Shown piece by piece: positions 40,156 through 49,509 of a stretch of 64,000 nt of DNA. The position numbers were made by a program, and so were the translations under genes. The stretch lies in NCBI GenBank assembly GCA_022759035.1, contig JAEMQD010000109.1, positions 1 to 64,000 on the forward strand. The letters run 5' to 3'. Numbering within the stretch: position 1 is the first letter of the stretch; every line of letters starts with the position of its first letter. The notes under the pieces are model-generated. The model was not told where the DNA came from, did no database searches, and saw only the letters and a list, made by a program, of their open reading frames with translations. The DNA comes from Thiotrichales bacterium (GTDB taxonomy: Bacteria > Pseudomonadota > Gammaproteobacteria > Thiomicrospirales > Thiomicrospiraceae).

Positions 40156-40524
40156 TTAATCTGTAAGCCTTTTTTTGCCGCGCAAGGTCATCACTTGGGC
40201 TAGCTGCATTGCTACAAAGGTTAGCACCATTGGCATAGGGTCTAACCCCGCCGCTGAAATACCAACAATAAACAACACCCCTAGCAACACAAATCGTACC
40301 GCTGCGCTGGCATATAAAATCATCATGCTCTGTTGTGGTGCTGTTAGCGCCCGCGCATCAGCAATGCGCACCGTTAACAACAGCAGCCCAACATTTACCA
40401 GTCCGAGCATTAGACCGTAGGCACTGGCTGGTACATTCATTGGTGCCAAAGCACCAAAAGCAACCAAAGCAATACCACCAAAAACCAGTTTCCAAGCCAA
40501 TAATGGCTTTATATTTAGGCGCAT
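40156..40524 (-). CDS. atpI: ATP synthase subunit I (AtpI-like)
   Basis: A 122-residue membrane protein with four hydrophobic helices (KLVFGGIALVAFGALA, ASAYGLMLGLVNVGLLLL, VRFVLLGVLFIVG, PMVLTFVAMQLAQVM). This is the AtpI/SpoIIQ-like pattern, a c-ring assembly aid. A TTG at 40527 extends it by one codon, but ATG 40524 overlaps the atpZ stop by one base (TGATG). Sequence conservation in this family is low, so the call leans on position at the head of the operon. Confidence 0.85.
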   Translation of the reverse strand: MRLNIKPLLAWKLVFGGIALVAFGALAPMNVPASAYGLMLGLVNVGLLLLTVRIADARALTAPQQSMMILYASAAVRFVLLGVLFIVGISAAGLDPMPMVLTFVAMQLAQVMTLRGKKRLTD

Positions 40525-40736
40525 CAAGATGGCATCTTCATTAAAATGTCGTACACTTTACGACCGCCACCAATAAACCCCATGATACCGCATACCATTA
40601 ATCCTAATGGCTGCGTATCGAAAAAACTATCTAGCCAATAGCCCACCAAAAAACCAGCAACCACCATCGATGTAAATATCGAGCCAGCACCAATCAGTAA
40701 AAAATTGGCTTTTTGTGGTGACGGGGTATCGCTCAT
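40524..40736 (-). CDS. atpZ: AtpZ/AtpI-family small membrane protein
   Basis: A 70-residue protein with two membrane helices. The motif GAGSIFTSMVVAGFLVGYWLDSFF followed by a second helix with MVCGIMGFIGGGRKVYDIL matches the AtpZ family (PF09527), thought to aid synthase assembly or ion uptake. The frame opens at 40805, but ATG 40736 (MSDTPSPQ), with an AGGA site and located after a good promoter, is the likely start. It is the first gene of the atp operon. Confidence 0.82.
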   Translation of the reverse strand: MSDTPSPQKANFLLIGAGSIFTSMVVAGFLVGYWLDSFFDTQPLGLMVCGIMGFIGGGRKVYDILMKMPS

Positions 40737-40766
40737 ATTATCCTGAAATGCAGCTAAATCCTGCCT

Positions 40767-40795
40767 ATGATACGCCAAGAGCCTACCGCAATCAA
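40767..40795 (-). promoter_or_regulatory. Sigma-70 promoter of the atp operon
   Basis: On the minus strand TTGATT, a 17 bp spacer and TATCAT lie 31 bases before the atpZ start. The match is good in both hexamers with ideal spacing. It sits in the gap after parB, so the synthase can be expressed independently of parAB. Confidence 0.55.
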
Positions 40796-40871
40796 GAACT
40801 GACACGCGTTATCGATACAACGTCTACATTTAGTAGATACAGCAATAACAAACCACTATATGTGCACAAAA

Positions 40872-41747
40872 TCATTTTTGTAAAAGCTGCTGCATAATAG
40901 CAAGCAACGTCGCTTTATTGGTAAAAGGAATTTCTATTTTTCCTTTCTCTTTGGCATTGGCGGCAGCACGAACCGTGACACCAAGTTGTTTTGACAATTG
41001 TGCACACAACTGTACAACTTCGGCATCGTCACTTAAACGCGTAGGCGCTTCGCTTTGTTGCGCTTTTTCTTCTTGCAACGCACGCACACGAGCTTCTAGC
41101 TCGCGCACCGACCATTGATGCGACATACTTTGCTGCGCTAACTGCTTTTGCTGCACCTCTGGCAAGGCAATAAGCGCGCGCGCGTGACCTGCCGACAACT
41201 GTCCGTCCAGCACCGACTCTTGCACACTGGCTTCCAATTTAAGCAGCCTTAACAAATTACTAACCGCCTCTCGCGAACGCCCTAATAACTGCGCTGCCTG
41301 ATCATGCGTTAACGAAAAACTATCCGTAAGTTGGCGAATTGCACGCGCTTCTTCGATGGCTGTTAAGTTTTCTCGCTGAATGTTTTCGATAAGCGCAATT
41401 GCCAAGGCCGCCTGATCGTCTAGTTGCCTAACAACCGTCGGCACACTCGTTAAGCCAGCCAGCTTTGCGGCACGCCAACGACGTTCACCCGCAATAATTT
41501 CATACAAACCACCCGCTAATGGACGCACAACGATGGGCTGGATTACCCCTTGTGATTTAATAGACGCGGCGAGTTCTGCTAAGCTAGCATCATCCCATTG
41601 TGTTCTGGGTTGAAAACGACCTGCCGTTAATGCAGAAATCGACAAAACAACCAACTCATCTTCATTCGTCGCTTGACTGGATAAATTCGTATTATTCCCA
41701 AGCAAAGATGAAAACCCTGCACCCAATCCACGTGGCTTTTTACTCAT
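40872..41747 (-). CDS. parB: Chromosome-partitioning protein ParB
   Basis: A 291-residue ParB/Spo0J. The N-terminal tail binds ParA (RGLGAGFSSLLG). The CTPase region has GERRWRAAKLAGL and ALIENIQRENLTAIEEARA. The helix-turn-helix is LTHDQAAQLLGRSREAVSNLLRLL, and a C-terminal dimerisation domain follows. It loads at parS and spreads as a CTP-dependent clamp. It follows parA by 11 bases. No 16 bp parS palindrome was found by eye in this window. Confidence 0.97.
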   Translation of the reverse strand: MSKKPRGLGAGFSSLLGNNTNLSSQATNEDELVVLSISALTAGRFQPRTQWDDASLAELAASIKSQGVIQPIVVRPLAGGLYEIIAGERRWRAAKLAGLTSVPTVVRQLDDQAALAIALIENIQRENLTAIEEARAIRQLTDSFSLTHDQAAQLLGRSREAVSNLLRLLKLEASVQESVLDGQLSAGHARALIALPEVQQKQLAQQSMSHQWSVRELEARVRALQEEKAQQSEAPTRLSDDAEVVQLCAQLSKQLGVTVRAAANAKEKGKIEIPFTNKATLLAIMQQLLQK

Positions 41748-41758
41748 AACTTCTTCTC

Positions 41759-42520
41759 TTAAAAACGACGACGCGATAACTCTTGCGCTAAAGCAAGATA
41801 AGCTGCCGCACCCGTTGAAGCGGCATCAAACTCAAAAATAGACTGACCAAAACTTGGTGCCTCTGCTAACCGCACATTGCGTGGCACAACACTCGCTAAA
41901 ACCTGTGGGCCAAAATGTGTTAACAACTCGTTGGAAACATCTTGCGCCAATTTATTCCGCTTGTCATACATGGTGCGTAGCAAGCCAGCAATGGCTAATT
42001 TAGGATTCACCGTTTGGCGAACATTATCAATCGTTCCCAACAAAGCAGCCAGACCTTCCAACGCATAATATTCGCATTGTACTGGCACTAATACACCGTC
42101 AGCAGACGTTAACGCATTAAGCGTTAACAAGTTCAAACTGGGCGGACAATCAATTAATATCCAATCATAATTAGCGCTAATGGATGCTAACGCGTTTTTT
42201 AGGCGCATTTCTCGATGCGCTTGGCTCATCAAAGCAACATCAGCAGAAACTAAATCTCCATTACTTGGCAACACATCTACAGGGGCGCTCGGCGAACGCA
42301 CACACGCTTGCTGTGCAGTAACCTGCTCTAGCAACACCTGAGTTAGGGCGATAGAGAGTTCATCTTTATGAATCCCTAGCCCAGTTGTGGCATTACCCTG
42401 CGGATCCATATCCACCAACAAAACGCGCTTACCGAGCATCGCCAAGGCCGCAGCCAAGTTAACGGTTGTCGTGGTTTTACCAACACCACCTTTTTGATTA
42501 GATACTGCAATAATCGGCAT
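41759..42520 (-). CDS. parA: Chromosome-partitioning ATPase ParA (Soj)
   Basis: A 253-residue deviant-Walker ATPase. The P-loop is SNQKGGVGKTTTTVNLA at the N terminus, DMDPQGNATTGLG follows, and the Walker B region is YDWILIDCPPSLNLLT. It drives origin segregation with ParB. The frame opens at 42565 inside rsmG. ATG 42520, five bases after the rsmG stop, is chosen. rsmG-parA-parB is the standard order near the chromosome origin. Confidence 0.97.
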   Translation of the reverse strand: MPIIAVSNQKGGVGKTTTTVNLAAALAMLGKRVLLVDMDPQGNATTGLGIHKDELSIALTQVLLEQVTAQQACVRSPSAPVDVLPSNGDLVSADVALMSQAHREMRLKNALASISANYDWILIDCPPSLNLLTLNALTSADGVLVPVQCEYYALEGLAALLGTIDNVRQTVNPKLAIAGLLRTMYDKRNKLAQDVSNELLTHFGPQVLASVVPRNVRLAEAPSFGQSIFEFDAASTGAAAYLALAQELSRRRF

Positions 42521-42525
42521 GTCGC

Positions 42526-43164
42526 TTAGGCCTCTTGATTCTGAGCTTGGCAACGAACCAACCAACGTTCTGCCGCCAAAGCTGGCACATGTAACTCAGT
42601 TGTTGTTACCTGAAAATGATTTGGTAATACGGCCAATTCATGCTGTGGATATTGGCCTTTCATTAACCACCAACTCCCTTCTGGCGCACAAAGGTGGTGC
42701 GTAAAACCAATAAAATCGGCTGTTTCGGTAACAGCTCGCGCAATAACACCATCATATTGTCCTTGATGATCTTCAGCACGGGCATGCACAACCGTAACAC
42801 GCGCCATTAAACCCAACTCCAAACTTGCCTGTGTTAAAAAACGCGTTTTTTTACCATTACTATCTAATAGTGTCCATGCACGACTTTCATCAGCAATCGC
42901 TAATACCAAGCCAGGAATGCCGCCACCACTACCAATATCTATCCAATGACCACCAGCGGGCAGGTGTTGCTGAACCGATAAGGCGTCGAAAACATGTTTA
43001 ACGAGCATTTCTTTCGGATCACGAATCGCTGTTAGATTATAAGCGGCATTCCATTTTTGCAACAACGCAACATAGGCTAATAAGCGAGTTTGCTGTGCTT
43101 CACTTTGCGCCAACCCCAAGGCCGACAAACCTGTTTGTAACTGCTTAATTAATGACGCTGACAC
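42526..43164 (-). CDS. rsmG: 16S rRNA (guanine-527-N7)-methyltransferase
   Basis: A 212-residue SAM methyltransferase (GidB). Motif I is WIDIGSGGGIPGLVLA near residue 70, NLTAIRDPKEMLVKHVFDAL precedes it, and VIARAVTE follows. It methylates G527 in 16S rRNA. Loss confers low-level streptomycin resistance in other species. It lies between mnmG and parA, 49 and 5 base gaps, all in one direction. Confidence 0.97.
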   Translation of the reverse strand: MSASLIKQLQTGLSALGLAQSEAQQTRLLAYVALLQKWNAAYNLTAIRDPKEMLVKHVFDALSVQQHLPAGGHWIDIGSGGGIPGLVLAIADESRAWTLLDSNGKKTRFLTQASLELGLMARVTVVHARAEDHQGQYDGVIARAVTETADFIGFTHHLCAPEGSWWLMKGQYPQHELAVLPNHFQVTTTELHVPALAAERWLVRCQAQNQEA

Positions 43165-43213
43165 AACTCGTTACTCTGCTTAATAATCTGAAATAATAAC
43201 ATTTTTCGTAAGG

Positions 43214-45091
43214 TTACGCGCCAGCACGTTTCTTTAGATGCACCAACAACAACGACAAGGCTGCGGGGGTAACGCCAGGCACACGACCAGCCTGTCCAAT
43301 GGTATTGGGCCGATGCTGCTTTAATTTCTGACGCACTTCGTTCGATAAACCGTCGATGGCATCGATATTAATATCTTCTGGAATTTTAGTTTCTTCATTG
43401 CGTTTAATCTTGTCGATTTCATCGTTCATGCGCGATAAATAGCCTGCATATTTGACATCAATTTCGACCTGCTCAATTACCGAAGCATCGGTCAGCGCTT
43501 CACCAAATCCCGTCAGTTGCGACAAGCTTGTGTAGGTCACTTCGGGGCGACGCAACAAGGTTTCTAGGTTTTGCTCTTTAGTCATTTCACAACCTAAAAT
43601 CGGCGCTGCTTCACCTACTGACAACTTACTTGGCGATATCCATGTATCGCGCAAGCGTTGTGATTCACGTTCAATCGATTCAACCTTTTGGTTAAAGCTC
43701 GCCCAGCGCGCCTCATCAATCATGCCAAACTCACGCGCAATCGGCGTTAAACGACGATCTGCATTATCCTCACGCAACAACAGTCGATACTCAGCCCGAC
43801 TCGTAAACATTCGATAGGGCTCGGTTGTGCCCAACGTATTCAAATCATCAACCAGCACACCCAAGTAAGCCTGATCACGACGTGGATACCAACTGTCTTT
43901 TTCTTGTGCCGCACGTGCAGCATTAATACCCGCTAACAAGCCTTGCGCTGCCGCCTCTTCGTAGCCTGTTGTTCCATTAATTTGTCCAGCAAAAAACAAA
44001 CCACCAATGGCATGCGTTTCTAAAGTTGGCTTCAGTTCTCGCGGGTCAAAATAATCATACTCAATTGCATAAGCAGGGCGTGTTAACACCGCATTTTCTA
44101 AGCCCTTCATGGTATGGATCATTTGAATTTGCGCTTCAAACGGCAAGCTCGTCGAAATACCATTAGGATAAAGCTCGTGCGTGGTCAACCCTTCTGGTTC
44201 AATAAAAATTTGGTGATGATCTTTATCGGCAAAGCGTGTGATTTTATCTTCAATGGAAGGGCAGTAACGCGGGCCAACCCCTTCAATCACACCTTGATAC
44301 ATCGGCGATTGATCTAAATAGCGGCGAATAACATCGTGTGTACGTTCATTGGTATGGGTAATATAACAAGGCACTTGGCGCGGATGCATGGCCACATTTC
44401 CCATAAACGAGAACACGGGCAAAGGTTCATCTCCTGGCTGCACTTGCATTACCGAAAAATCGACGCTACGCGCATCAATACGACACGGCGTTCCTGTTTT
44501 TAGTCGTCCAACGGGCAAATTGAGTTCTTTTAAACGTTCAGCCAAGCGAATACTGGGCGGATCACCAGCACGCCCACCAGAGTGGCTTTGCAAACCAATA
44601 TGGATTCTACCATTCAAAAACGTACCTGCAGTCAAAACTACCTGACGCGCATAAAAACGCCAACCTGTCGCCGTCACAACCCCTGTTACCTGACCATTTT
44701 CAACAATAATGTCTTCTGCCATTTGTTGGAATAAGGTCAAATTCTCTTGGTTTTCTAAACGATAGCGAATAGACGCTTTATACAGTAGACGATCTGCTTG
44801 AGCACGTGTTGCCCGAACAGCAGGGCCTTTAGAAGCATTCAAGGTGCGAAATTGGATACCAGATTCATCGGCAGCCAAGCCCATCATCCCGCCCATCGCA
44901 TCCACTTCTTTTACTAAGTGCCCCTTACCGATGCCGCCAATAGCAGGGTTACACGACATAGCACCAAGCCCTTCAATGCTTTGCGTCAACAACAAGGTAT
45001 TACAGCCCATTCTTGCCGCTGCCGCTGCCGCCTCTGTTCCTGCGTGTCCGCCACCGATGACGATGACATCGTATTGTTGTTGTGAAAACAT
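43214..45091 (-). CDS. mnmG: tRNA uridine 5-carboxymethylaminomethyl modification enzyme MnmG
   Basis: A 625-residue FAD enzyme (GidA). The dinucleotide fold is [21 protein letters not shown] at the N terminus. [20 protein letters not shown] and the later [19 protein letters not shown] are signatures, and the C-terminal helical domain ends [12 protein letters not shown]. With MnmE it modifies wobble U34 of several tRNAs. It is first in the mnmG-rsmG-parA-parB series. Usually mnmE is its upstream neighbour; here 11 kb separates them. Confidence 0.98.
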   Translation of the reverse strand: MFSQQQYDVIVIGGGHAGTEAAAAAARMGCNTLLLTQSIEGLGAMSCNPAIGGIGKGHLVKEVDAMGGMMGLAADESGIQFRTLNASKGPAVRATRAQADRLLYKASIRYRLENQENLTLFQQMAEDIIVENGQVTGVVTATGWRFYARQVVLTAGTFLNGRIHIGLQSHSGGRAGDPPSIRLAERLKELNLPVGRLKTGTPCRIDARSVDFSVMQVQPGDEPLPVFSFMGNVAMHPRQVPCYITHTNERTHDVIRRYLDQSPMYQGVIEGVGPRYCPSIEDKITRFADKDHHQIFIEPEGLTTHELYPNGISTSLPFEAQIQMIHTMKGLENAVLTRPAYAIEYDYFDPRELKPTLETHAIGGLFFAGQINGTTGYEEAAAQGLLAGINAARAAQEKDSWYPRRDQAYLGVLVDDLNTLGTTEPYRMFTSRAEYRLLLREDNADRRLTPIAREFGMIDEARWASFNQKVESIERESQRLRDTWISPSKLSVGEAAPILGCEMTKEQNLETLLRRPEVTYTSLSQLTGFGEALTDASVIEQVEIDVKYAGYLSRMNDEIDKIKRNEETKIPEDINIDAIDGLSNEVRQKLKQHRPNTIGQAGRVPGVTPAALSLLLVHLKKRAGA

Positions 45092-45228
45092 GTTGTTGCT
45101 TGCCCGTATCTACTGCGATGAATTGGCCTATTTTAGCACAGCGATTTGAGAGACAGGTTATGAAGGGCAATCATCCCGATAAAAAACGACTCGCTGGTGC
45201 GCCAAAAGCGACCAGATAACAATTATGT

Positions 45229-45234
45229 TACAAT
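45229..45234 (+). promoter_or_regulatory. Candidate -10 element just ahead of rlmJ
   Basis: TACAAT ends seven bases before the rlmJ ATG, so the predicted start site falls on or next to the start codon. No ribosome site is seen between them. A leaderless transcript is possible. No good -35 was found. Confidence 0.25.
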
Positions 45235-45241
45235 CCTACCC

Positions 45242-46039
45242 ATGAACTATTTACACCATTACCATGCTGGCAATTTTGCCGATATTTTTAAGCACTTCGT
45301 ATTGCTTGAATTAATTGCTTTTTTGCAGCGCAAAGATACACCATTAGCGATGTTTGACACCCATGCAGGTGCGGGTATTTACGACCTCACCGCTACTCCT
45401 TCGCAAAAAACAGGCGAATGGAAAGGCGGTATCGGCAAACTGTGGGAAAGTAAAGCGCCCGAGTGGGCTGCCTTATTGTCTCTTGTGCAAAGCATTAATG
45501 ACGACGGTAATTTGCGTCTTTACCCAGGCTCACCCTTTATTATGGCCGAACAATTACGCCTTATTGATGAGTTGACGTTATGTGAAGTGTCGGATGGTCC
45601 CATGAAGCACCTGCGTTATAACTTTGGCAATGAGCGCCGCATTCATGTGCATCAACGAGATGGTTACGAAGCCTTGGTGGCATTATTACCACCGAAAACA
45701 GCTAAACGCGCACTGATTCATATCGACCCACCTTTTGAACAAGACGACTATGCGCGTTTATATGACACCATTCCTAAAGCGCTGCACCGTTTCCGTCAGG
45801 GCGTTTTTGCGATTTGGTATCCCGTTAAAACGCATGCTAGTGCTTTACCCTTTGTCAACAAAATGCGTAAACTCGTTGGTGATGATGAAAAGGTACTGAA
45901 TTTAAGTATTATGACGGGGCCTGAAAACACGCTGGCAATGAATGGTAGCGGCATGTTGATTATCAACCCACCTTTTGGTTTTGCCGAGCACATGAAGCCA
46001 AGAATTGCTAAACTAGAAAAACTACTTCAACAAAACTAA
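45242..46039 (+). CDS. rlmJ: 23S rRNA (adenine-2030-N6)-methyltransferase RlmJ
   Basis: A 265-residue methyltransferase. It begins MNYLHHYHAGNFADIFKH, the family N terminus, with DTHAGAGIYDL as SAM motif I and the catalytic D-P-P-F in HIDPPFEQDDY near residue 161. It methylates A2030 of 23S rRNA. The frame opens upstream at GTG 45197, but ATG 45242 starts the conserved sequence. No Shine-Dalgarno precedes it. Its stop codon overlaps that of the converging selO by three bases. Confidence 0.95.
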   Translation: MNYLHHYHAGNFADIFKHFVLLELIAFLQRKDTPLAMFDTHAGAGIYDLTATPSQKTGEWKGGIGKLWESKAPEWAALLSLVQSINDDGNLRLYPGSPFIMAEQLRLIDELTLCEVSDGPMKHLRYNFGNERRIHVHQRDGYEALVALLPPKTAKRALIHIDPPFEQDDYARLYDTIPKALHRFRQGVFAIWYPVKTHASALPFVNKMRKLVGDDEKVLNLSIMTGPENTLAMNGSGMLIINPPFGFAEHMKPRIAKLEKLLQQN

Positions 46040-47487
46040 GAAGAACAGCTTAAGCTTAACCCTTGCGCCCAAGCGGGTGCGGGTTGCGCGTAAGCTTCCA
46101 TACCTTCCTGCTCAATAAACGGCTGCGCAAGTAACTTACGTAGCTGTTGCACCCCAGAATCATCCCCCTTTTGCGCCTGATCAATCGCTACCTGTGCCAT
46201 CCAGGTACGTAAAACATACAATGGGTTCACGCTATCCATCAGGGTGCGACGTTGCTGTTCATTACTGTTTTCTTGCTGCAAACGTTGCTGATACCGTGCC
46301 CACCATTCCATGCTCGCTTCCTGCTTAAATGGGCAAGTTGTTTGACTGCTTAATTGACGGTGCGCTAACGTGAAATCGGCTTGCTCTTGGTGTAATACAT
46401 TCAACCAAGACTTAATCAACAACGTATCTTCATCACGCTCTTGCTGTAACCCTAATTTAGCCCGCATCAAGTGCAAATAATGGCTGTGATAATGTGACCA
46501 ATAGGCATCTAACAAGTCTTTAGCAACAGCCACCGCGGTATCACCATGCGCATCTAATAGCGGCAACATCGCTTGTGCTAAACAAGCGCAATTAAACAAA
46601 CCGATTTCTGGTTGGCGATTAAAGGCATAACGTCCAGCGTCGTCGGAATGGTTACAAATAAAATCGGGTTGGTAGGTTTCCATAAACATGAAAGGGCCAT
46701 AATCGAGCGTTAACCCCAAAATAGACATATTATCGGTATTCATCACGCCGTGCATAAAGCCAACGCTTTGCCATTGTGCAATCAGCTGCGCTGTACGCTT
46801 AATGACTTGCGCTAGCAACGCCTGATAAGGCTGTTTTTCCGACAAGCATTCAGGATAGTCATGTGTCAACACATAATCCGCTAACTCACGCAACAAGTGA
46901 TATTGCCCACGATAATAAAAAACTTCAAAATTACCGAAACGAATAAAACTTGGCGACAAACGCAGTACACAAGCTGCCGTTTCTACCTGTTCACGGTAGA
47001 CAGGCAAGTCGCTGGCAACAATAGACAAAGCCTGCGTCGTCGGAATACCCAATCCTTGCATCGCGTGACTGACGAGGTATTCACGAATGCTTGAGCGTAA
47101 CACGGCACGACCATCACCGCGACGAGAAAAAGGGGTCACGCCCGCACCTTTCAATTGCCATTCCCAATACCCTGTATCGGACTGGGTATTACCTAATAAA
47201 AGCGCGCGTCCATCGCCTAGTTGTGGCACAAAATGACCGAACTGATGCCCCGCATACAAGGCAGCAACGGGGAGCATGCCATTAGCAAGCTGCGCACCAG
47301 CAGTAACATTAGCTAACCAAGTAAGCACATCGGCATTATCGTGTCGCAATCCCAACTGAACTAATAATGCATCATGACAATCCAACAAACGAGGGTTAGG
47401 CAACGGATCTGCCTTGGTCGGTATAGCAAACTCAGGCCCCATCTGAGCAAAACGGGCACCAAAAATTGGGGGTATAATTTCTTTCAT
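46036..47487 (-). CDS. selO: Protein adenylyltransferase SelO (YdiU/UPF0061)
   Basis: A 483-residue pseudokinase-fold protein. Motifs include YAGHQFGHFVPQLGDGRALLLG, GRGDGRAVLRSSIREYLVSHAM and the metal-binding region GFMHGVMNTDNMSILGLTLDYGP. The chain ends CSS, the bacterial form of the selenocysteine-containing C terminus. SelO transfers AMP to proteins of redox homeostasis. Length is close to the Escherichia coli YdiU. It is divergent from queF and tail-to-tail with rlmJ. Confidence 0.95.
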   Translation of the reverse strand: MKEIIPPIFGARFAQMGPEFAIPTKADPLPNPRLLDCHDALLVQLGLRHDNADVLTWLANVTAGAQLANGMLPVAALYAGHQFGHFVPQLGDGRALLLGNTQSDTGYWEWQLKGAGVTPFSRRGDGRAVLRSSIREYLVSHAMQGLGIPTTQALSIVASDLPVYREQVETAACVLRLSPSFIRFGNFEVFYYRGQYHLLRELADYVLTHDYPECLSEKQPYQALLAQVIKRTAQLIAQWQSVGFMHGVMNTDNMSILGLTLDYGPFMFMETYQPDFICNHSDDAGRYAFNRQPEIGLFNCACLAQAMLPLLDAHGDTAVAVAKDLLDAYWSHYHSHYLHLMRAKLGLQQERDEDTLLIKSWLNVLHQEQADFTLAHRQLSSQTTCPFKQEASMEWWARYQQRLQQENSNEQQRRTLMDSVNPLYVLRTWMAQVAIDQAQKGDDSGVQQLRKLLAQPFIEQEGMEAYAQPAPAWAQGLSLSCSS

Positions 47488-47596
47488 GCTTGCATGATGC
47501 GCTAGTTATGCAGACAAATCAAGCGTAGAAGCAGACTAAAGACAACATGATTATCGCTTGAACTTGGCGTACAATACCGAAAAAAAGGAATGCGAA

Positions 47597-48412
47597 ATGT
47601 CATCTATCGAAAACAGCCAACTCGGCCATCATACCCCTTATCCAACGCATTACGACCCTAGCTTATTATTCGCTATTCCGCGCATTGAGAATAGAAAACA
47701 CTTAGCCGACAGCCCGTTACATGGCGCAGATGTCTGGACTGCTTATGAGTTGTCTTGGCTGAATAATCAGGGCGTGCCGCAGGTTGCCATTGCTGAATTT
47801 AGCATTCCAGCAAACAGTCCTTATCTTATCGAATCAAAATCATTCAAACTCTATTTGAATTCGTTAAATGCGCATCGCTTTAACGATAGCCACAGCATGA
47901 TGACGCTCGTCACGCATGACCTTTCTGGTTGCGCTGGTGCGATGGTGACCATGCGTTTACACCCCATCAATGTATTAGCAACAGGTGAGTTACCAGGCAT
48001 CTGTTTAGATCAACTCGATGTGGAAATAAGCCAATATCAACCGACTGCCAGCCTGCTACGGCATGACATCGCTTGGTCTGGAGATCGTTGTTGGCATAGT
48101 CATTTATTAAAATCGAATTGCCCAGTAACACAACAGCCAGACTGGGGCAGTATCGTGATTGAAATGCGCAGCCCTCGCCTACCAACCCCTGAAAGCTTAC
48201 TAGCCTATATCGTTTCGTATCGTAATCATCAAGGCTTTCACGAACACTGTGTGGAAAGTATTTATACGGATTTATGGCAGCAATTTCAACCAGATCAGCT
48301 TACCGTTTATGCACGCTATGTACGCCGTGGCGGCTTAGACATTAACCCTTGGCGATCGAACACCTTAGAGCCAATAACCTGGCCCAACATGCCACGCCTA
48401 GCACGACAATAA
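47597..48412 (+). CDS. queF: NADPH-dependent 7-cyano-7-deazaguanine reductase QueF
   Basis: A 271-residue long-form QueF (two tunnelling-fold halves). The substrate-binding ESKSFKLYLNS is near residue 84, the catalytic Cys is in LLKSNCPVTQQPDWGS near residue 178, and the C-terminal half has FHEHCVESIYTDL. It reduces preQ0 to preQ1 in queuosine synthesis. The frame opens at TTG 47558. ATG 47597 has an AAGGAA site. No preQ1 riboswitch-like structure was recognised in the leader. Confidence 0.96.
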   Translation: MSSIENSQLGHHTPYPTHYDPSLLFAIPRIENRKHLADSPLHGADVWTAYELSWLNNQGVPQVAIAEFSIPANSPYLIESKSFKLYLNSLNAHRFNDSHSMMTLVTHDLSGCAGAMVTMRLHPINVLATGELPGICLDQLDVEISQYQPTASLLRHDIAWSGDRCWHSHLLKSNCPVTQQPDWGSIVIEMRSPRLPTPESLLAYIVSYRNHQGFHEHCVESIYTDLWQQFQPDQLTVYARYVRRGGLDINPWRSNTLEPITWPNMPRLARQ

Positions 48413-48484
48413 TCTGTAAAACCTGATAAAATTAACCCATGTTATCTCGTCATCACTTAGTGCAGCTTTGCTGTTAGGAATCGC

Positions 48485-49054
48485 ATGTCATATAAAGAAC
48501 AAGCTGTCGCCAATAAATTGCTCGTCGCCATGCCCGACAATGTGGGTGGTTTTTTTGAAAAAAGTGTCATTCTTATGCTTGAACACAACAAGTCTGGTGC
48601 CATGGGCTTAACACTTACCCATCCAGCAAACATGACGATGCAGGAACTGCTCAGCAATTTGGATATTGATACAACGCATGCCAAAGTTGATCTTGATAAG
48701 AAAATTATGCTCGGCGGCCCGGTACAACCAGATCGTGGCTTCATTTTGCATACAGGCGACTCTCTGTGGGAAAACACGGCTCGCTTACCCAACAACCTTT
48801 CGGTAACGGTTTCGCTCGACTTGCTGCGCGCTGCCGCCGCAGAAGGCTTAAACGAAGACTTTGAAATATTTTTAGGCTATGCGGGCTGGGGTGCTGGACA
48901 GTTAGAACAAGAATTACGCGATAACCATTGGTTATTTGCTGAATCCGATCCAGAGCTTATCTTTTCCCTACCACCAGAAGCACGATGGCAAGCTGCATTC
49001 ACTCAGCTTGGCATTAACACGCAGCGCCTGTCACGCACAATGGGTCATGCTTAA
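48485..49054 (+). CDS. yqgE: YqgE/AlgH family protein (DUF179)
   Basis: A 189-residue protein. The sequence begins with NKLLVAMPDNVGGFFEKSVILMLEHNKSGAMGL, the YqgE/AlgH signature, and holds LGGPVQPDRGFILHT near residue 80 and FLGYAGWGAGQLEQELRDNHW near residue 126. Function is not settled; AlgH was linked to alginate regulation in Pseudomonas. The stop overlaps the ruvX start by one base (TAATG). yqgE-yqgF-pyrB is a common gammaproteobacterial order. Confidence 0.95.
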   Translation: MSYKEQAVANKLLVAMPDNVGGFFEKSVILMLEHNKSGAMGLTLTHPANMTMQELLSNLDIDTTHAKVDLDKKIMLGGPVQPDRGFILHTGDSLWENTARLPNNLSVTVSLDLLRAAAAEGLNEDFEIFLGYAGWGAGQLEQELRDNHWLFAESDPELIFSLPPEARWQAAFTQLGINTQRLSRTMGHA

Positions 49055-49509
49055 TGGCTAAAGGCGTATTTTTCGCAATCGACTGGGGCGAAAAGCGTAT
49101 CGGCTTAGCCGTAGGCCAAGCACTCACTAATAGTGCCCGTGGTTTAGCAGTATTACCAGCAAAAAAAGGGGTGCCCGATTGGGCGCTTGTTAAACACTGG
49201 CTCAGCAAGTACAACCCTGAAGGCGTAGTGCTTGGCTTACCTTTATTGCTCGATGGTAAAGCGCAACCGCTTACTGAACGTGTTCGCCTTTTTGCCGATG
49301 TGTTTCTTAGCCAAATCGACCTACCCTTATATTGGGTGGAAGAACAGCTTTCATCCAGTGAAGCGAGCGAACGATGCAACAACCCCGCCATGCTTGATGC
49401 TGAAGCGGCTGCCGTTATTTTAGAAACCTGGCTGGCGATGCCAGAAAGACAGCGTGATGCCAGTCGGCACATTCAAACAGAACAACCAAAACTACAAGAG
49501 GATTCATGA
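49054..49509 (+). CDS. ruvX: Putative pre-16S rRNA nuclease YqgF (RuvX)
   Basis: A 151-residue RNase H-fold protein. The first catalytic Asp lies in [16 protein letters not shown]. The conserved [13 protein letters not shown], the second acidic site in [14 protein letters not shown] and the third in [11 protein letters not shown] follow. It is implicated in 16S rRNA 5' end maturation. It is coupled on both sides: one base overlap with yqgE and four with pyrB. Confidence 0.95.
   Translation: MAKGVFFAIDWGEKRIGLAVGQALTNSARGLAVLPAKKGVPDWALVKHWLSKYNPEGVVLGLPLLLDGKAQPLTERVRLFADVFLSQIDLPLYWVEEQLSSSEASERCNNPAMLDAEAAAVILETWLAMPERQRDASRHIQTEQPKLQEDS

Noticed and set aside
47488..47596. preQ1 riboswitch ahead of queF
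   Set aside because: The leader lacks the compact hairpin plus A-rich tail pattern; nothing supports a riboswitch beyond the gene's function.
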